A DNA stretch of 12,916 bases from Phoronis ovalis. Its lineage: Eukaryota > Phoronida > Phoronidae. The notes below the pieces were generated by a model that saw only the letters and a program-made list of their open reading frames with translations, was not told the DNA's origin and made no database searches. This document shows positions 1 to 8,623 of the stretch, piece by piece; the first letter of the stretch is position 1; the number at the start of each line of letters is the position of its first letter. The position numbers were made by a program, and so were the translations under genes. The DNA lies in NCBI GenBank assembly GCA_028565635.1, contig JAOXYB010041715.1, forward strand, positions 1 to 12,916, given 5' to 3'.

Positions 1-213
1 CAATATTGAAAATTATCACGTGAAAGACGATACCAATGCTGTGTATCCTATAGATAGGATAAACAGCAAAAATAAAATAAAAGCAAGCGATTAAACTTTT
101 AAAATGATTTCAAAACATATTTGCAGACATATTTGAACCAGTTGCCTTGCGGTTAGATATACTAAAGATGATTAAGCCATCAGAACCTCATACAAAATAT
201 TCATGTTACCAAC
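1..213 (-). other. SHP2 intron 5, 5' part (cut by window edge)
   Basis: Non-coding sequence after the exon 5 donor. It holds one copy of the dispersed hairpin repeat (35-80) and a TCACGTGA E-box-like palindrome at 16-23. No further SHP2 exon, such as the LNTTRI linker, is visible before the edge. Confidence 0.7.
35..80 (+). repeat. Dispersed hairpin repeat, copy 1
   Basis: CAATGCTG, then TATCCTATA, GATAGGATAA and CAGCAAAAATA. The core forms a hairpin with perfect 7-base arms (44-50 and 55-61). The same ordered blocks occur on the minus strand at 12696-12650, so this looks like a member of a short repeat family, perhaps a MITE remnant. Its outer limits are uncertain. Confidence 0.6.
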
Positions 214-333
214 CGTTTTTAAATGAACCACGATTCCCGAGGTTTCTACCATAGGATTTTTTTTATAGTGTTCCACCAGATCGGTCAAGCTGTCAAACTG
301 TTCACCACCCCCAACATCATATTTTCCATCAGG
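214..333 (-). CDS. PTPN11: SHP2 exon 5, end of C-SH2
   Basis: Acceptor TGCTCACAG|CCT. The exon encodes [16 protein letters not shown], then [17 protein letters not shown] and IVVHLKT. It is 120 nt, one codon longer than the 117-nt human exon (PDGK in place of ELK). The donor is read as ACG|GTTGGT, which is a poor match to consensus. It was chosen because it keeps phase 0 and the conserved LK-x end. The alternative GT four bases on (TTG|GTAACA) would break the frame. Confidence 0.88.
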
Positions 334-3300
334 CTGTGAGCATACAATAAATTAACAAACTCATAATTTGCTAATTTTTTTAGTTTAAAAATTCCTTCAA
401 ATTGCCATATTTTTAAATGCAAAATGCCAGAAACTGCCAGATTGATGTGACTTTTATATAGTTCAATTCAATATATAAAACCAGTTTCAAGACCTATTTT
501 GACCACCTCAATCTGTTATTATAAATTTTAGTATTATCGTATATTGTAAGGAAGATGATCATGCGTCCTCAACACTAATCATCAATTTAATACTTACATT
601 ATGTCTGATCATGACATGAGTTGCCTTATCATCACATCGTACTGAAAGAACGAAATCGCCGGGTTTGCTTTGACTTTCCCGTACTAAGTAACTGCCATTT
701 TTCCCCTTTTCTCTTAAATTTTGCTCAGCCTGTTTGCCTGATATATGACCGTGAAACCACCTAAAAAGTATGACATTTAGTAAATGAAAACAATTATCCA
801 GGCTCATTATTTACATTGATTGTATATAGCTTCCGTCAGAGAAAACATGTTTTTAACTCGGGTGAATACATCTTAAGTGGCCATTATAATTGTTGTTATA
901 CCAAAATCTTTAACTTGAATATTCATATTTCTTAAAATTGAAATGACTGAAATGGCAATGTAAAACTACTCGTATAACAAATGACATCAAAGAAATAACA
1001 TAGAAAACAATAATTTCAAACATGATTGACTATCTATTTCTGCCATACTAATAAACAGCATACCAGAATTAAACTTTTTTTCCGCTATATCCATAATATG
1101 CTGTTTGTATCATTTTGCAATCATGGCTCTTCTTGAAACAACAGAGAATATCTGTTTTATTGTATTGTAATTCTAGTAAAATATCACTCGAAATTAAATT
1201 TAGAATAAAAACTAGTAACATATAATACAGTACAAATTCATCTTTTAAAAGTACAGGGCACATCTTTGTAAAGAGATAACAAAACTGTATTCATCTGACC
1301 TTTCACTTGTTGGATCTGCAGAATTGAGTGGATATTTCAGCTCAATAACCTCCCCATTCTTCTCTCTCAGTTGTCCTTGATTCTGTGTGTAATACTGTAC
1401 CAACTCTGCCAATGTAGCAAACTTTTCACCCCCAAACAAATCATAATAATCTCCAGAATTTTGTATTTTAATGTGTGTCACTTCACCATTTCGTCTAAAA
1501 GAGAAAAATTAAACTACCAGTCAATCATGTCAAGAAACAACATCTAGGTAAAAATTACACCATAAACCTGACAGCAACGTTAACACACAATTTTACAAAA
1601 ACTGCTTGCAAACACAAACAGCGCTGATTCAGAAATATCGGGAAATGGAGTAAATCAGAATTCTGTAACCCTAAACTATGGGTACATATGTAACGAATAT
1701 AACACTGCATTAGACATCTTTGAAAAGAAAGGTATATGTGAACTTAAAATTTATATGCATACATAATTATTAATTTACACTTTAATGATGTTACGAAGTT
1801 AAAAGAATTTGTTCTGTTATTTTGAAATTTTCATAGTGTTCATATAAAGAATACTTGCATGATGAATAAATGTAAGCTATCAATGTAGTAAGCAATACTG
1901 TCACTGCAGTACTTGACCATCAAATGCACTCACCTTTTTAAAGACCTACTGGTTATACATACCTAACAGAAAGTGTGAAATCTCCTGGATTACTTTTACT
2001 CGGTCGAGCTAGGAAACTACCATCAAAACCTCGTTCTACAAGTAATGTCTCGGCTGTCTGGCCAGTAATATTTGGATGAAACCACCTACAAAATTCAGTA
2101 ATGAATTATATTTTTATCCGTTTAATATTGCGCAACAATTTTGACATGCAGTAGTATCAGTTTAAACCGTTTAAATACCTCAGACATGCAATTCCGATAA
2201 AAGGTAATTTTATCAAGAACTGTTAGTAACAGGTTGTCATTATCATACCCATAAATTCAAAACATAATAAGAATACACTTTCTCTCTATCTCAATCATTA
2301 CTCTTTAGTACCTTTTAGTACAGTGTTGTATGATTGACATCAATCTCAACTATAAAAACCATATTCTAACATTAATATTTATACACATTAGAATATAATG
2401 TCAATCATCATAATCATAATTAATAACAAAGCTTTGTCAAATTAACATTATCCACATTACTTCTAAAAATATTTTTATTGCATTTTCACTTACACAGCAC
2501 TACAACTAATAAGCAGTTTATAATTTCATCTTTTTTAACACTGAAACATGGTACAGGTATGTATCTTTTTAAGATGTTAGTTTCATGACAAATACCATGT
2601 CTAGGAAAATTACCTAAGGAAACACCATGATCCGACATCTTAAAACACGTATGATCCGAAAAATCCGATATTTCATGAATTTACATATCATCAAGCTTCA
2701 ATTTCTTAACTTATTATATTTCACTTCAAAAATTATGAATTCAATAATGTAGGGTCAGACCAATGCATCAGATAATTCAATAATGTAGGGCCAGACCAAT
2801 GCATCAGATAATTCAATAATGTAGGGTCAGACCAATGCATCAGATAATTCAATAATGTAGGGTCAGACCAATGCATCAGATAATTCGTACTTTTCATGAT
2901 TTTGTGTGTCTTTCATTTGCATTGCAGACATCAGCAAGTGCATTTGGACCATGTTCTGCAAACTGTATCAATCACCCTAATAGTTCAATAATTTTTATTT
3001 CAGTCAAAAATACGTATTATTTTGTGTTACCTTCTGCCAGTTAGACCAGTCCATCATACTACTCATTTCAATTTTTTAATTCCTTAAAAATTGGATCTAC
3101 CAACACATTTGCTGAGTGCAATGAAAACATTTTTTTTTGCACCTTTTTACCCAAGCTTTTTATTTAAGTTGCCATATGGAATATTAGAACATAATTTGAG
3201 TAGCTATAGTGTCAAACTTTGGCAATTTTAAATTGCCTGATCATTAAAAACTCAAAATACCTTTCTTGATGGAGAAACTAGACCTAAAATAGTAGTTTTA

Positions 3301-6300
3301 AGCTACCAATATTATACATTTCGCAAGCAAAGAAACAGAAAAAATTTCATATATCAAAAGAATATATAAAACGTTTTACTAACCGCATATTAAGCTGCAC
3401 TTTGTTCATGGCTTCTAGAACTACTAAACTGCACACACAATGTCATACTTTCCCTAATAAGATCACTTAATTATCAAGTTCTTGTCTTCTGCGTAATTAA
3501 TAAAAATAAAGGCCAAAGAGCAAAATACTCGTTTCAGTGTTTTTACATATTAACCTTTGCGTATCAAAAGTAGTGAGAAAATGCGTATTTTATAACTAAC
3601 TGTACCTCCTGTATACCTATATAAGATATAAATGCTATTTCTGGTATATGGGTACGGCACTAACAAAACTGCATGATCAGATGTCCATATTTGAACATGC
3701 AGGAAGAAGATTACTATGTATGTGCATCACCACATGTTGCATACTGTTTAATAGAAAGGCTTTACCATGTTTTTGTCTAATGCTGATCACAGGTGCTTTT
3801 TTTCTTACAGTTAATTACGCTAAAGTGCTCTGAAGGTATGAATTTAATTGCAAGAAACTTTAGTACTAAAGTTTCAGGCATCCTTGTACTACGTACTTTT
3901 CAAAACAGTGCTGACGTAATCATTCTATCCTTTCAAATCATAATAAAATGCCAGTAACTAATGATTTGCAGTTGCAAAAATCTTGCCTCTATCTACATGA
4001 GTGATCACAACTTGCATTCATCTTGTTGCACCTTGTCCTTCGAACATAATATTGATAAAATTACACCTGGGAATTAATATACTGGCCTAGCTGATACTAG
4101 TCATGTAAAGTAGCAGCCAAGTAATTGGCAACAGCTACTTTTGGACCATGTGTTCATTTTGTATGCTTCTTCGTTGTCAGCCTTACAATTTCTTATGTTT
4201 TGTGACATTCGAGGGTGAGAATATACCATCAAGTGTCAAGTAGTAACCAAGTAATTCACACCAGCTAACTTTGGACTTGGACCTAATTACACGAGATATC
4301 ACAAACCAAAAGAAAATGCATGACATAATACAAAGTGTAATAACCATATGGGTAAGTAGTTCAACTATTAGTTTTGCTGTCACTACTACTTGCAATTTAT
4401 TACACAGTCATGTTGAAGTGGCACATCACAGTCCAACTAGACTGGTTTAGTTGGAATAAACCTTTGATCGATTTGATCAAAATATAAAAGTTCAAGATTT
4501 TCATTCTTTCAAATAGTCAAGAATAGTGTGCAAACCGAAAATGAAACAATATCTGATGAACTTGTACATATTCAAAATAACAAGAATCTGAAACTGTATT
4601 TATGAATAAATGTTTTGCCTTCTGTATGATTGACATGGCATTCATTATAAAACTCAATAAATCTCTTATCCCATTGCTTATAACAAGCAGGTAAAATGTC
4701 ACTCCTCAGCAAGCAGCCAGACATCATGTTACTGATGACTGAAATGAGTATTCAGAATATTTCTTGTTGCCATTGAGGTTAAAAACATTTATCTAGAGAG
4801 GTGGTAGAAAATATTGCGATCTAGCAAGACACCTAATGGTAGGTAAAGAGCATAAGATTTGAATGTCTCGTTTCATGAAAGACTATTCAAGCACTTGGTG
4901 CAACCAATAACCACATATCTTATAGAAATGCAATGTTTTGTGTTCTTGGGCAATTCTTTCGCGAAACAAGGCATTCTGGGAATACTTGGGTTCGTGACCG
5001 GTGGGTCTCTCAAGTGAATGCACATGATCTATTATAGTCGACTAGGTCATACTAAATGTACAAAGGTCTGGCAGCTAGCGATAACAACAGAATAGGCGGA
5101 ATTTTGAAATTCATTGTCAAAGCCAAGTAATCTTTGGTAATGCTTTAAAAATTTCATAGATATATCATGTTTTTAGTTTCAAAATAAAATCAAGAATTAA
5201 CGACATATTTTTTTTCTATACTTAAACACATGCGTAACATTCTAGCTTTTATCAGGTTTCTGTTTCTTTGGGAATATCTAGCAGTGCAAACCATAACTCA
5301 TATTCACACAGCTAAAATTACATGTTTTTCTTTCCTAACATGTTTTTGCAAAATTTCTAGGAATTAAATCAGTCTCACATGTAGGAAAAGCAAACAATTT
5401 GTGGTTTGCTTAAAATCTCATATGTGTAGTATAAATTGGTGGTAGCTACTGCAGTACTTGCCTGAAAATTAATCAAATTATTCACTATTTTTTTTATTCA
5501 AAATCTCTGCTAAAGTTTTGATGTAAATGTTATTAGACACCTGCATGTCTAAATGCCAATTTAAAGACTTTAGATTAGTTGGCAATTCTCCATTAAATCA
5601 ATACACAAAACAGTGATACTTCAGATGTTTAGATGCACCCTATAAATGTGTCTCACTAAAAACAATTTAATTTACTTTTTGTGGATCAAGTGTAAAAATT
5701 AATATATTAATCACAAAATAATGCTCAATAAATGTAAGGTTGTATCGTGAATAGCATTTAAACATAATTTCCTGATTATTTTAATTGTAATGAGTTTAGA
5801 TAATAACATGTGATTAGTATGATTGATGACACATTGATGCATCAGGCAACGTCATATTAAAATGGGGCAATGACTTAAATAAAACAAGGAAAAATGTTGT
5901 TATATCTAAAACCACTGGGAAATGACATTGATGTCTTTAGAACGTGTAGACAAAAAATCAGAAACGTTCATGCTGAAAGGATCAGGGATATGTCTTAAAC
6001 TCATTCACATCCATCATCAAGATCCCGGAACAGCTAATCAGTAGCTTTTCTTTAGTGATTGTTAGGTTGTGACAGAGGGACTTTTTTTTAAATTGAAGAA
6101 AAACATATTTTTTCTATGTTTTCATACATTTACTGTTGGAAGGAACTTTATTCATTATGTTAAACATAACTTAGTTTTAATATCTGTCACACTTAAAGGA
6201 TGTTACAGTGTAAAAGAGTTGTTGTCAAAAGTATGCAAATTGAAGTAATATGCAAATTCTGACATGTTTGATTATTTTAAAATTCCGGTTCATAGGAGTC

Positions 6301-7197
6301 ATAGGAGTGCCTGTGTTTGTGTTCCCTCCCTTTCCGTAAGAGTGTTGTACATGTTAAGAACATTTGAATTAATGTTGCCTGCTGGAGATTATTCCTTTTA
6401 TACTTCTATTTTGACTGTCACAATTGGTTTCCATGAACTGTGACTAAAAACTATTATTATTATTATTACGAATAGCTCTTCTTTACAGAGTTTTCGAATT
6501 AATATTTAAAATTTCAGTTTATCACCTGAGGTGATTATTTATGAAACTAAAACTACCAATGTGAACATTGAATTTTGTTCTAATTTGCTATCTAACATAA
6601 CCTTCACTTTTTAATTTGATGTCAATTGGAGACTCAAGCATTTTTAAATGATAGCATTTAGATATTATTAGGTCAGCTAGGGTACAAGAAGTTTCAAAGC
6701 GTTAAATCTATCAACATCTTAGTTGTGTGTCTATCCATTTCAACACCGTATCCGTACGAGGTCCGACGAAGTCCAAGTGGTGACGTCAGGCCTGTCTCGC
6801 CCTCCTGACAGCCCTATAACTTTTATAAGAGGATTACTGACAATAGGTTTATAGAGGAGGATTGAGTCTCATTTTTTGAATAAGAAGCATAAACATAGTC
6901 CAGCTCGTTAAAGTTAAATAGTTTTTTATGAGACATCGCAATGTTTACGAGTAAATCCAAATAGAATAGTGGAATGATTATTTTCTACTTCTTCCTGCCA
7001 GCAGAGTCAGAGACCAGGAAATCCGCTTTTCAAAAACAAAAGGCGAGCACACGAGCCGGGATGTGACATTGTACAAACTCGTGACTACGTAAAACAAATT
7101 TTGTTTCTCGTAAGCTTACATAAACTGGCCGCAATGTCTCCTTTTCAAATGAACAATCAATGTAACTAAAAATACAAATTTACCTTCTGGAAGACAT
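214..7197 (-). CDS. PTPN11: SHP2/corkscrew-type protein tyrosine phosphatase, N-terminal part (both SH2 domains), five exons
   Basis: Non-receptor tyrosine phosphatase that binds phosphotyrosine sites on receptors and adaptors and promotes Ras/MAPK signalling in the cytosol. Exons on the minus strand: 7184-7197, 1963-2085, 1300-1494, 598-760, 214-333. Joined they give 615 nt, 205 codons in one open frame, starting [16 protein letters not shown]2 covers about residues 6-102, with the phosphotyrosine-binding arginine R32 (FLAR) and the autoinhibitory-face residues D61, A72 and E76 at the same numbers as in human SHP2. C-SH2 starts at W112, with R138 (FLVR-type YLVR). Exon lengths 14, 123 and 195 equal the human coding exons, and 163 and 120 differ from 193 and 117 by whole codons. 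The phosphatase domain and C-tail lie left of position 1. The sequence resembles SHP2 more than SHP1 (start peptide, HPNITG). Gene identity is very likely; the start and exon ends are inferred from splice signals and homology. Confidence 0.93.
334..597 (-). other. SHP2 intron 4 (264 nt)
   Basis: AT-rich intron with donor GTAAGT and acceptor CACAG. Nothing else was recognised in it. Confidence 0.85.
598..760 (-). CDS. PTPN11: SHP2 exon 4, first part of C-SH2
   Basis: Acceptor TTTTTAG|G, then [32 protein letters not shown], and THVMIRHN before the donor AAT|GTAAGT. R138 is the FLVR arginine. The exon is 163 nt against 193 in human: the loop between LSVR and THVMIR is only CDDKA here, ten residues shorter, which keeps the frame. 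Confidence 0.95.
761..1299 (-). other. SHP2 intron 3 (539 nt)
   Basis: AT-rich intron between the end of N-SH2 and C-SH2. The donor is the weak GTCAGA and the acceptor is TTTTTAG. Read-through from exon 3 would add 17 codons before a TAA just downstream of position 1249. No other gene or repeat was seen. Confidence 0.85.
1300..1494 (-). CDS. PTPN11: SHP2 exon 3, rest of N-SH2 and linker
   Basis: The acceptor is TTTCTCTTTTAG|A. The exon encodes [11 protein letters not shown] through [14 protein letters not shown] and is 195 nt, as in human. It includes D61, Y62, Y63, A72 and E76, the N-SH2 surface that plugs the catalytic cleft in the inactive enzyme; all match human by identity and number. 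The donor AAAG|GTCAGA is weak at positions +3 to +6, so intron retention is conceivable. The exon end is fixed by homology and by the frame of exon 4. Confidence 0.94.
1495..1962 (-). other. SHP2 intron 2 (468 nt)
   Basis: AT-rich intron with donor GTATGT and acceptor TTTCTCTTTTAG. It contains the alternative donor at 1928-1933. Otherwise nothing is recognisable. Confidence 0.85.
1928..1962 (-). promoter_or_regulatory. Candidate alternative 5' splice site after SHP2 exon 2
   Basis: AAAAAG|GTGAGT (GT at 1933-1932) fits the donor consensus better than the primary TTAG|GTATGT. Using it would add 29 nt (1934-1962) to exon 2, shifting the frame and bringing in a TAA two codons after the normal junction. 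Usage is not known. Confidence 0.35.
1963..2085 (-). CDS. PTPN11: SHP2 exon 2, first half of N-SH2
   Basis: Acceptor TTTTGTAG|G, then WFHPNITG and on to [18 protein letters not shown], ending GTTAG|GTATGT. It is 123 nt, the same as the human exon, with phase 2 at both ends. It carries R32, which contacts phosphotyrosine in the FLVR motif. A second, stronger donor lies 29 nt downstream at 1928-1933 (see the finding). Confidence 0.95.
2739..2882 (+). repeat. 36-bp tandem repeat, four copies
   Basis: Copies at 2739-2774, 2775-2810, 2811-2846 and 2847-2882. Each starts ATTCAATAATGTAGGG and ends CAATGCATCAGATA. The only difference is T to C at 2791 in copy 2. The array then breaks off after ATTC. 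Near-identity suggests a recent expansion. It lies in SHP2 intron 1. Confidence 0.97.
3854..3875. repeat. 22-bp perfect palindrome
   Basis: GAAACTTTAGT followed directly by its reverse complement ACTAAAGTTTC, with no spacer. It could be a dimeric factor site or chance in AT-rich DNA. Confidence 0.9.
4105..4277 (+). repeat. Diverged 43-bp direct repeat pair
   Basis: Copy 1 at 4105-4147 and copy 2 at 4235-4277, exactly 130 bp apart, both without gaps. Shared blocks include CCAAGTAATT, CAGCTA and CTTTGGAC or close matches; about four fifths of the positions agree. It is probably an old local duplication or transposon remnant. Confidence 0.6.
6452..6468 (+). repeat. TTA/ATT microsatellite
   Basis: An uninterrupted run of about six TAT/ATT triplets, inside SHP2 intron 1. 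Confidence 0.85.
6781..6788. promoter_or_regulatory. CRE-type palindrome TGACGTCA
   Basis: Full consensus for CREB/ATF-family binding, within a more GC-rich patch (about 6750-6825). It lies roughly 400 bp inside SHP2 intron 1 from exon 1, a position where enhancers are common. A single 8-mer is weak evidence. Confidence 0.3.
7184..7197 (-). CDS. PTPN11: SHP2 coding exon 1 (MSSR plus two bases)
   Basis: Tiny first coding exon: ATG TCT TCC AGA AG, followed by a good donor, AG|GTAAAT. The final AG joins the first base of exon 2 to make arginine 5, giving MSSRRWFHP, which parallels human MTSRRWFHP. Its 14 coding bases match the human exon exactly. The ATG has A at -3 (GAAAGATGT). It lies about 5.1 kb from exon 2, so a simple ORF search would miss it. 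Confidence 0.88.
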
Positions 7198-7319
7198 CTT
7201 TCAGGTGCTCTCTTAAGAACTCGTATGGCTTTAATGGCTGTATCTAAATAGCCTCGTTGTGATTTGTATGATCTTCCTTTACGAACTGTAGCTAGGTGGC
7301 GCAATAAAGTGGGAAACAT
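7198..7319 (-). other. Probable SHP2 5' UTR with an upstream ATG
   Basis: Sequence directly upstream of the MSSRR start. The transcription start is not determined. A TATATA-like stretch at about 7393-7400 (minus strand) could place it near 7365. An ATG at 7319 opens a frame that stays open through the SHP2 start codon, out of frame with it (122 nt apart). If transcribed, it would be an overlapping upstream ORF. Confidence 0.4.
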
Positions 7320-7414
7320 TTTAATTGAAAAAGGCAATATTTTCTATTATGCATGTGTAATAGTGCTAGCCTGTAATTCCAACACGTTTAGCTATATATG
7401 GTTCCAAAAATATA

Positions 7415-7495
7415 TATCCCATGGTAAGAAACATTTGCAAAAACCACCCACATGGTAAAAATTGCCAAATATAAAAAAGATATCCCATGGTAAAA
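7415..7495 (+). repeat. Short degenerate repeat, three copies
   Basis: TATCCCATGGTAA at 7415, CCCACATGGTAAAAA at 7447 and TATCCCATGGTAAAAA at 7481, spaced 32-34 bp. The copies are too diverged outside the core to call a formal satellite. Confidence 0.6.
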
Positions 7496-7786
7496 ATTTT
7501 AGTTGAAAAGCGGGCTCATGGGGCAGCATGTACATAGTCATTTTGAATAAGAGTAACTCCCCAGATAGAAAATCTACTGCATACCTCAAGTTTGGCAGCC
7601 ATAGCTCAAAGCGTTTCCAATTTAATGTGGATATGCATGTTCATTACCAAAATCGCGTAAAAAGGGTACCTTTTTGAGGACCAGGTGCCAAGTAACACTT
7701 TTAGAGTATGAAAATTGCTAGTTTTGAGCAAAAAGGGTTAGTTTTTACCTAGGTTTTGTGTATGTGGATAGTTTTCATGATGGAAG

Positions 7787-8119
7787 ATGTTTCCAGTTTT
7801 TCTTTGCTTATTGAAAAATTATAGTCTTGGATGTGGTATCATTTGGAGGAAGATCTTGCTTTTTCATTCCCCAAAACCACTTACTCGAAGTCTTTTTTCA
7901 GATATTCGTGAGCATGGGTACCCATCACATACCCCACCGCCCTCCTGGCAATTAGTAGAAAACCACAAGTGGTCACTACCTGCATGTACAGATATTCAAA
8001 CCATGGGTTATTCTGAGGGCACAAACTTAGGTTATAAAAATTATTTGTTTTTTGTCTCAAATAAAATTCCCAAACTTTCACATACAGAAGTCAAAACTTG
8101 TTTGGCAGCTCCAACCTAG
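7787..8119 (+). other. Unrecognised 110-codon ORF, status unknown
   Basis: The longest open frame in the window: ATG at 7787, an in-frame TGA at 7778-7780 just upstream, and TAG at 8117-8119. The product has a hydrophobic start and then a mixed, proline- and tryptophan-containing middle (SHTPPPSWQLVENHKW) and GYKNYLFFVSNKIPKL. No signal peptide, transmembrane segment or domain could be assigned with confidence. It runs antisense to both flanking genes and begins outside the CDC42 3' UTR. It could be a degraded transposon ORF, a small gene or chance; in AT-rich DNA 110 codons is long. Confidence 0.25.
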
Positions 8120-8233
8120 AACACAAGTTTTATGCCAGTTTCAACAATAGCTGGAAAATGACAAACAGTGAAAGTAATTTTAATCAACAGTGAAATTAGT
8201 AGTTATAACAAAAAAAATCATAAATACATTTCT

Positions 8234-8239
8234 TTTATT
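8234..8239 (-). terminator. CDC42 poly(A) signal AATAAA
   Basis: Canonical hexamer on the minus strand, about 845 nt past the stop. It is followed within 40 nt by a T-rich stretch (ATTTTTTTG) fitting a downstream element. Cleavage is expected near 8215-8220. Confidence 0.6.
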
Positions 8240-8367
8240 TAAATATACAGTTATCTAAAAAATGTATACTACACAGAAATTGAACTTAATGCCAGTGTCT
8301 ATTATATTATATGGTAAAAACTTGTTATAAAGTGACAGTCCAATACAAAACAATGCAGACAATATAA

Positions 8368-8375
8368 TATTTACA
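8368..8375 (-). promoter_or_regulatory. Pumilio-type 3' UTR site TGTAAATA
   Basis: Exact match to the conserved UGUANAUA Pumilio/FBF-type consensus in the sense strand of the CDC42 3' UTR. A second match, TGTATATA, is at 8616-8623. Chance matches are plausible at this AT content. Confidence 0.3.
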
Positions 8376-8615
8376 GAGCTTTGTACCAGACAGAACGCAA
8401 ACACAAGAAACTCTACGGGATTTTTTCTTGTGTTAATTTTTGACTTCCAAATTAAATTTTTCTATTACTTTTGTTAATAATCCATGAGAATTACAACCAT
8501 GTCTAGGAATGAATGTCAGACATTTTACATACACATTACTTATGTGTTAACAACATTATCCAAACAGTATTGGGGTTGACATATGTGTATACATGGTTAA
8601 ATATACCAAAACATT

Positions 8616-8623
8616 TATATACA
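8616..8623 (-). promoter_or_regulatory. Pumilio-type 3' UTR site TGTATATA
   Basis: Second UGUANAUA match in the CDC42 3' UTR, about 240 nt upstream of the other. Confidence 0.28.

Larger units (their letters stand above)
2086..7183 (-). other. SHP2 intron 1, about 5.1 kb
   Basis: Long AT-rich first intron, with donor AG|GTAAAT at 7183 and acceptor TTTTGTAG at 2086. It contains the 36-bp tandem repeat (2739-2882), a 22-bp palindrome (3854-3875), a diverged 43-bp direct repeat pair (4105 and 4235), a TTA microsatellite (6452-6468) and a CRE-type site (6781-6788). Short ORFs on both strands (up to about 70 codons) look like chance. No nested gene or RNA gene was recognised. Confidence 0.8.
7338..8214. 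other. Intergenic region between the CDC42 3' end and the SHP2 5' end
   Basis: Separates two genes on the minus strand. It contains a CCATGG-centred motif repeated three times (7415-7495), possible SHP2 promoter elements, a 12-bp palindrome ATGGGTACCCAT (7914-7925) and a 110-codon plus-strand ORF (7787-8119). It is less AT-rich in parts than the introns. No known transposon end was recognised. Confidence 0.55.

Noticed and set aside
16-23. TCACGTGA E-box-like palindrome
   Set aside because: A lone 8-mer inside a late intron; too little to call a regulatory site.
1069-1263. 64-codon minus-strand ORF
   Set aside because: Lies in SHP2 intron 3 next to exon 3, AT-driven composition, no domain and no link to a donor or acceptor.
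3648-3833. 61-codon plus-strand ORF
   Set aside because: Intronic and antisense, no motif and no supporting signals.
4183-4702. Minus-strand ORFs of 61-70 codons in SHP2 intron 1
   Set aside because: Hydrophobic, AT-driven translations with no recognisable family; expected by chance at this composition.
4960-5010. GGTTCG-containing stretch as a tRNA
   Set aside because: No matching acceptor stem, anticodon arm or T-loop spacing around it.
1904-5460. ACTGCAGTACTTG shared at 1904 and 5448
   Set aside because: A 13-base match without extended similarity; likely chance in about 13 kb.
7392-7589. 65-codon minus-strand ORF with FLPWDI twice
   Set aside because: The repeated peptide simply reflects the CCATGG repeat in the DNA; no sign of a gene.
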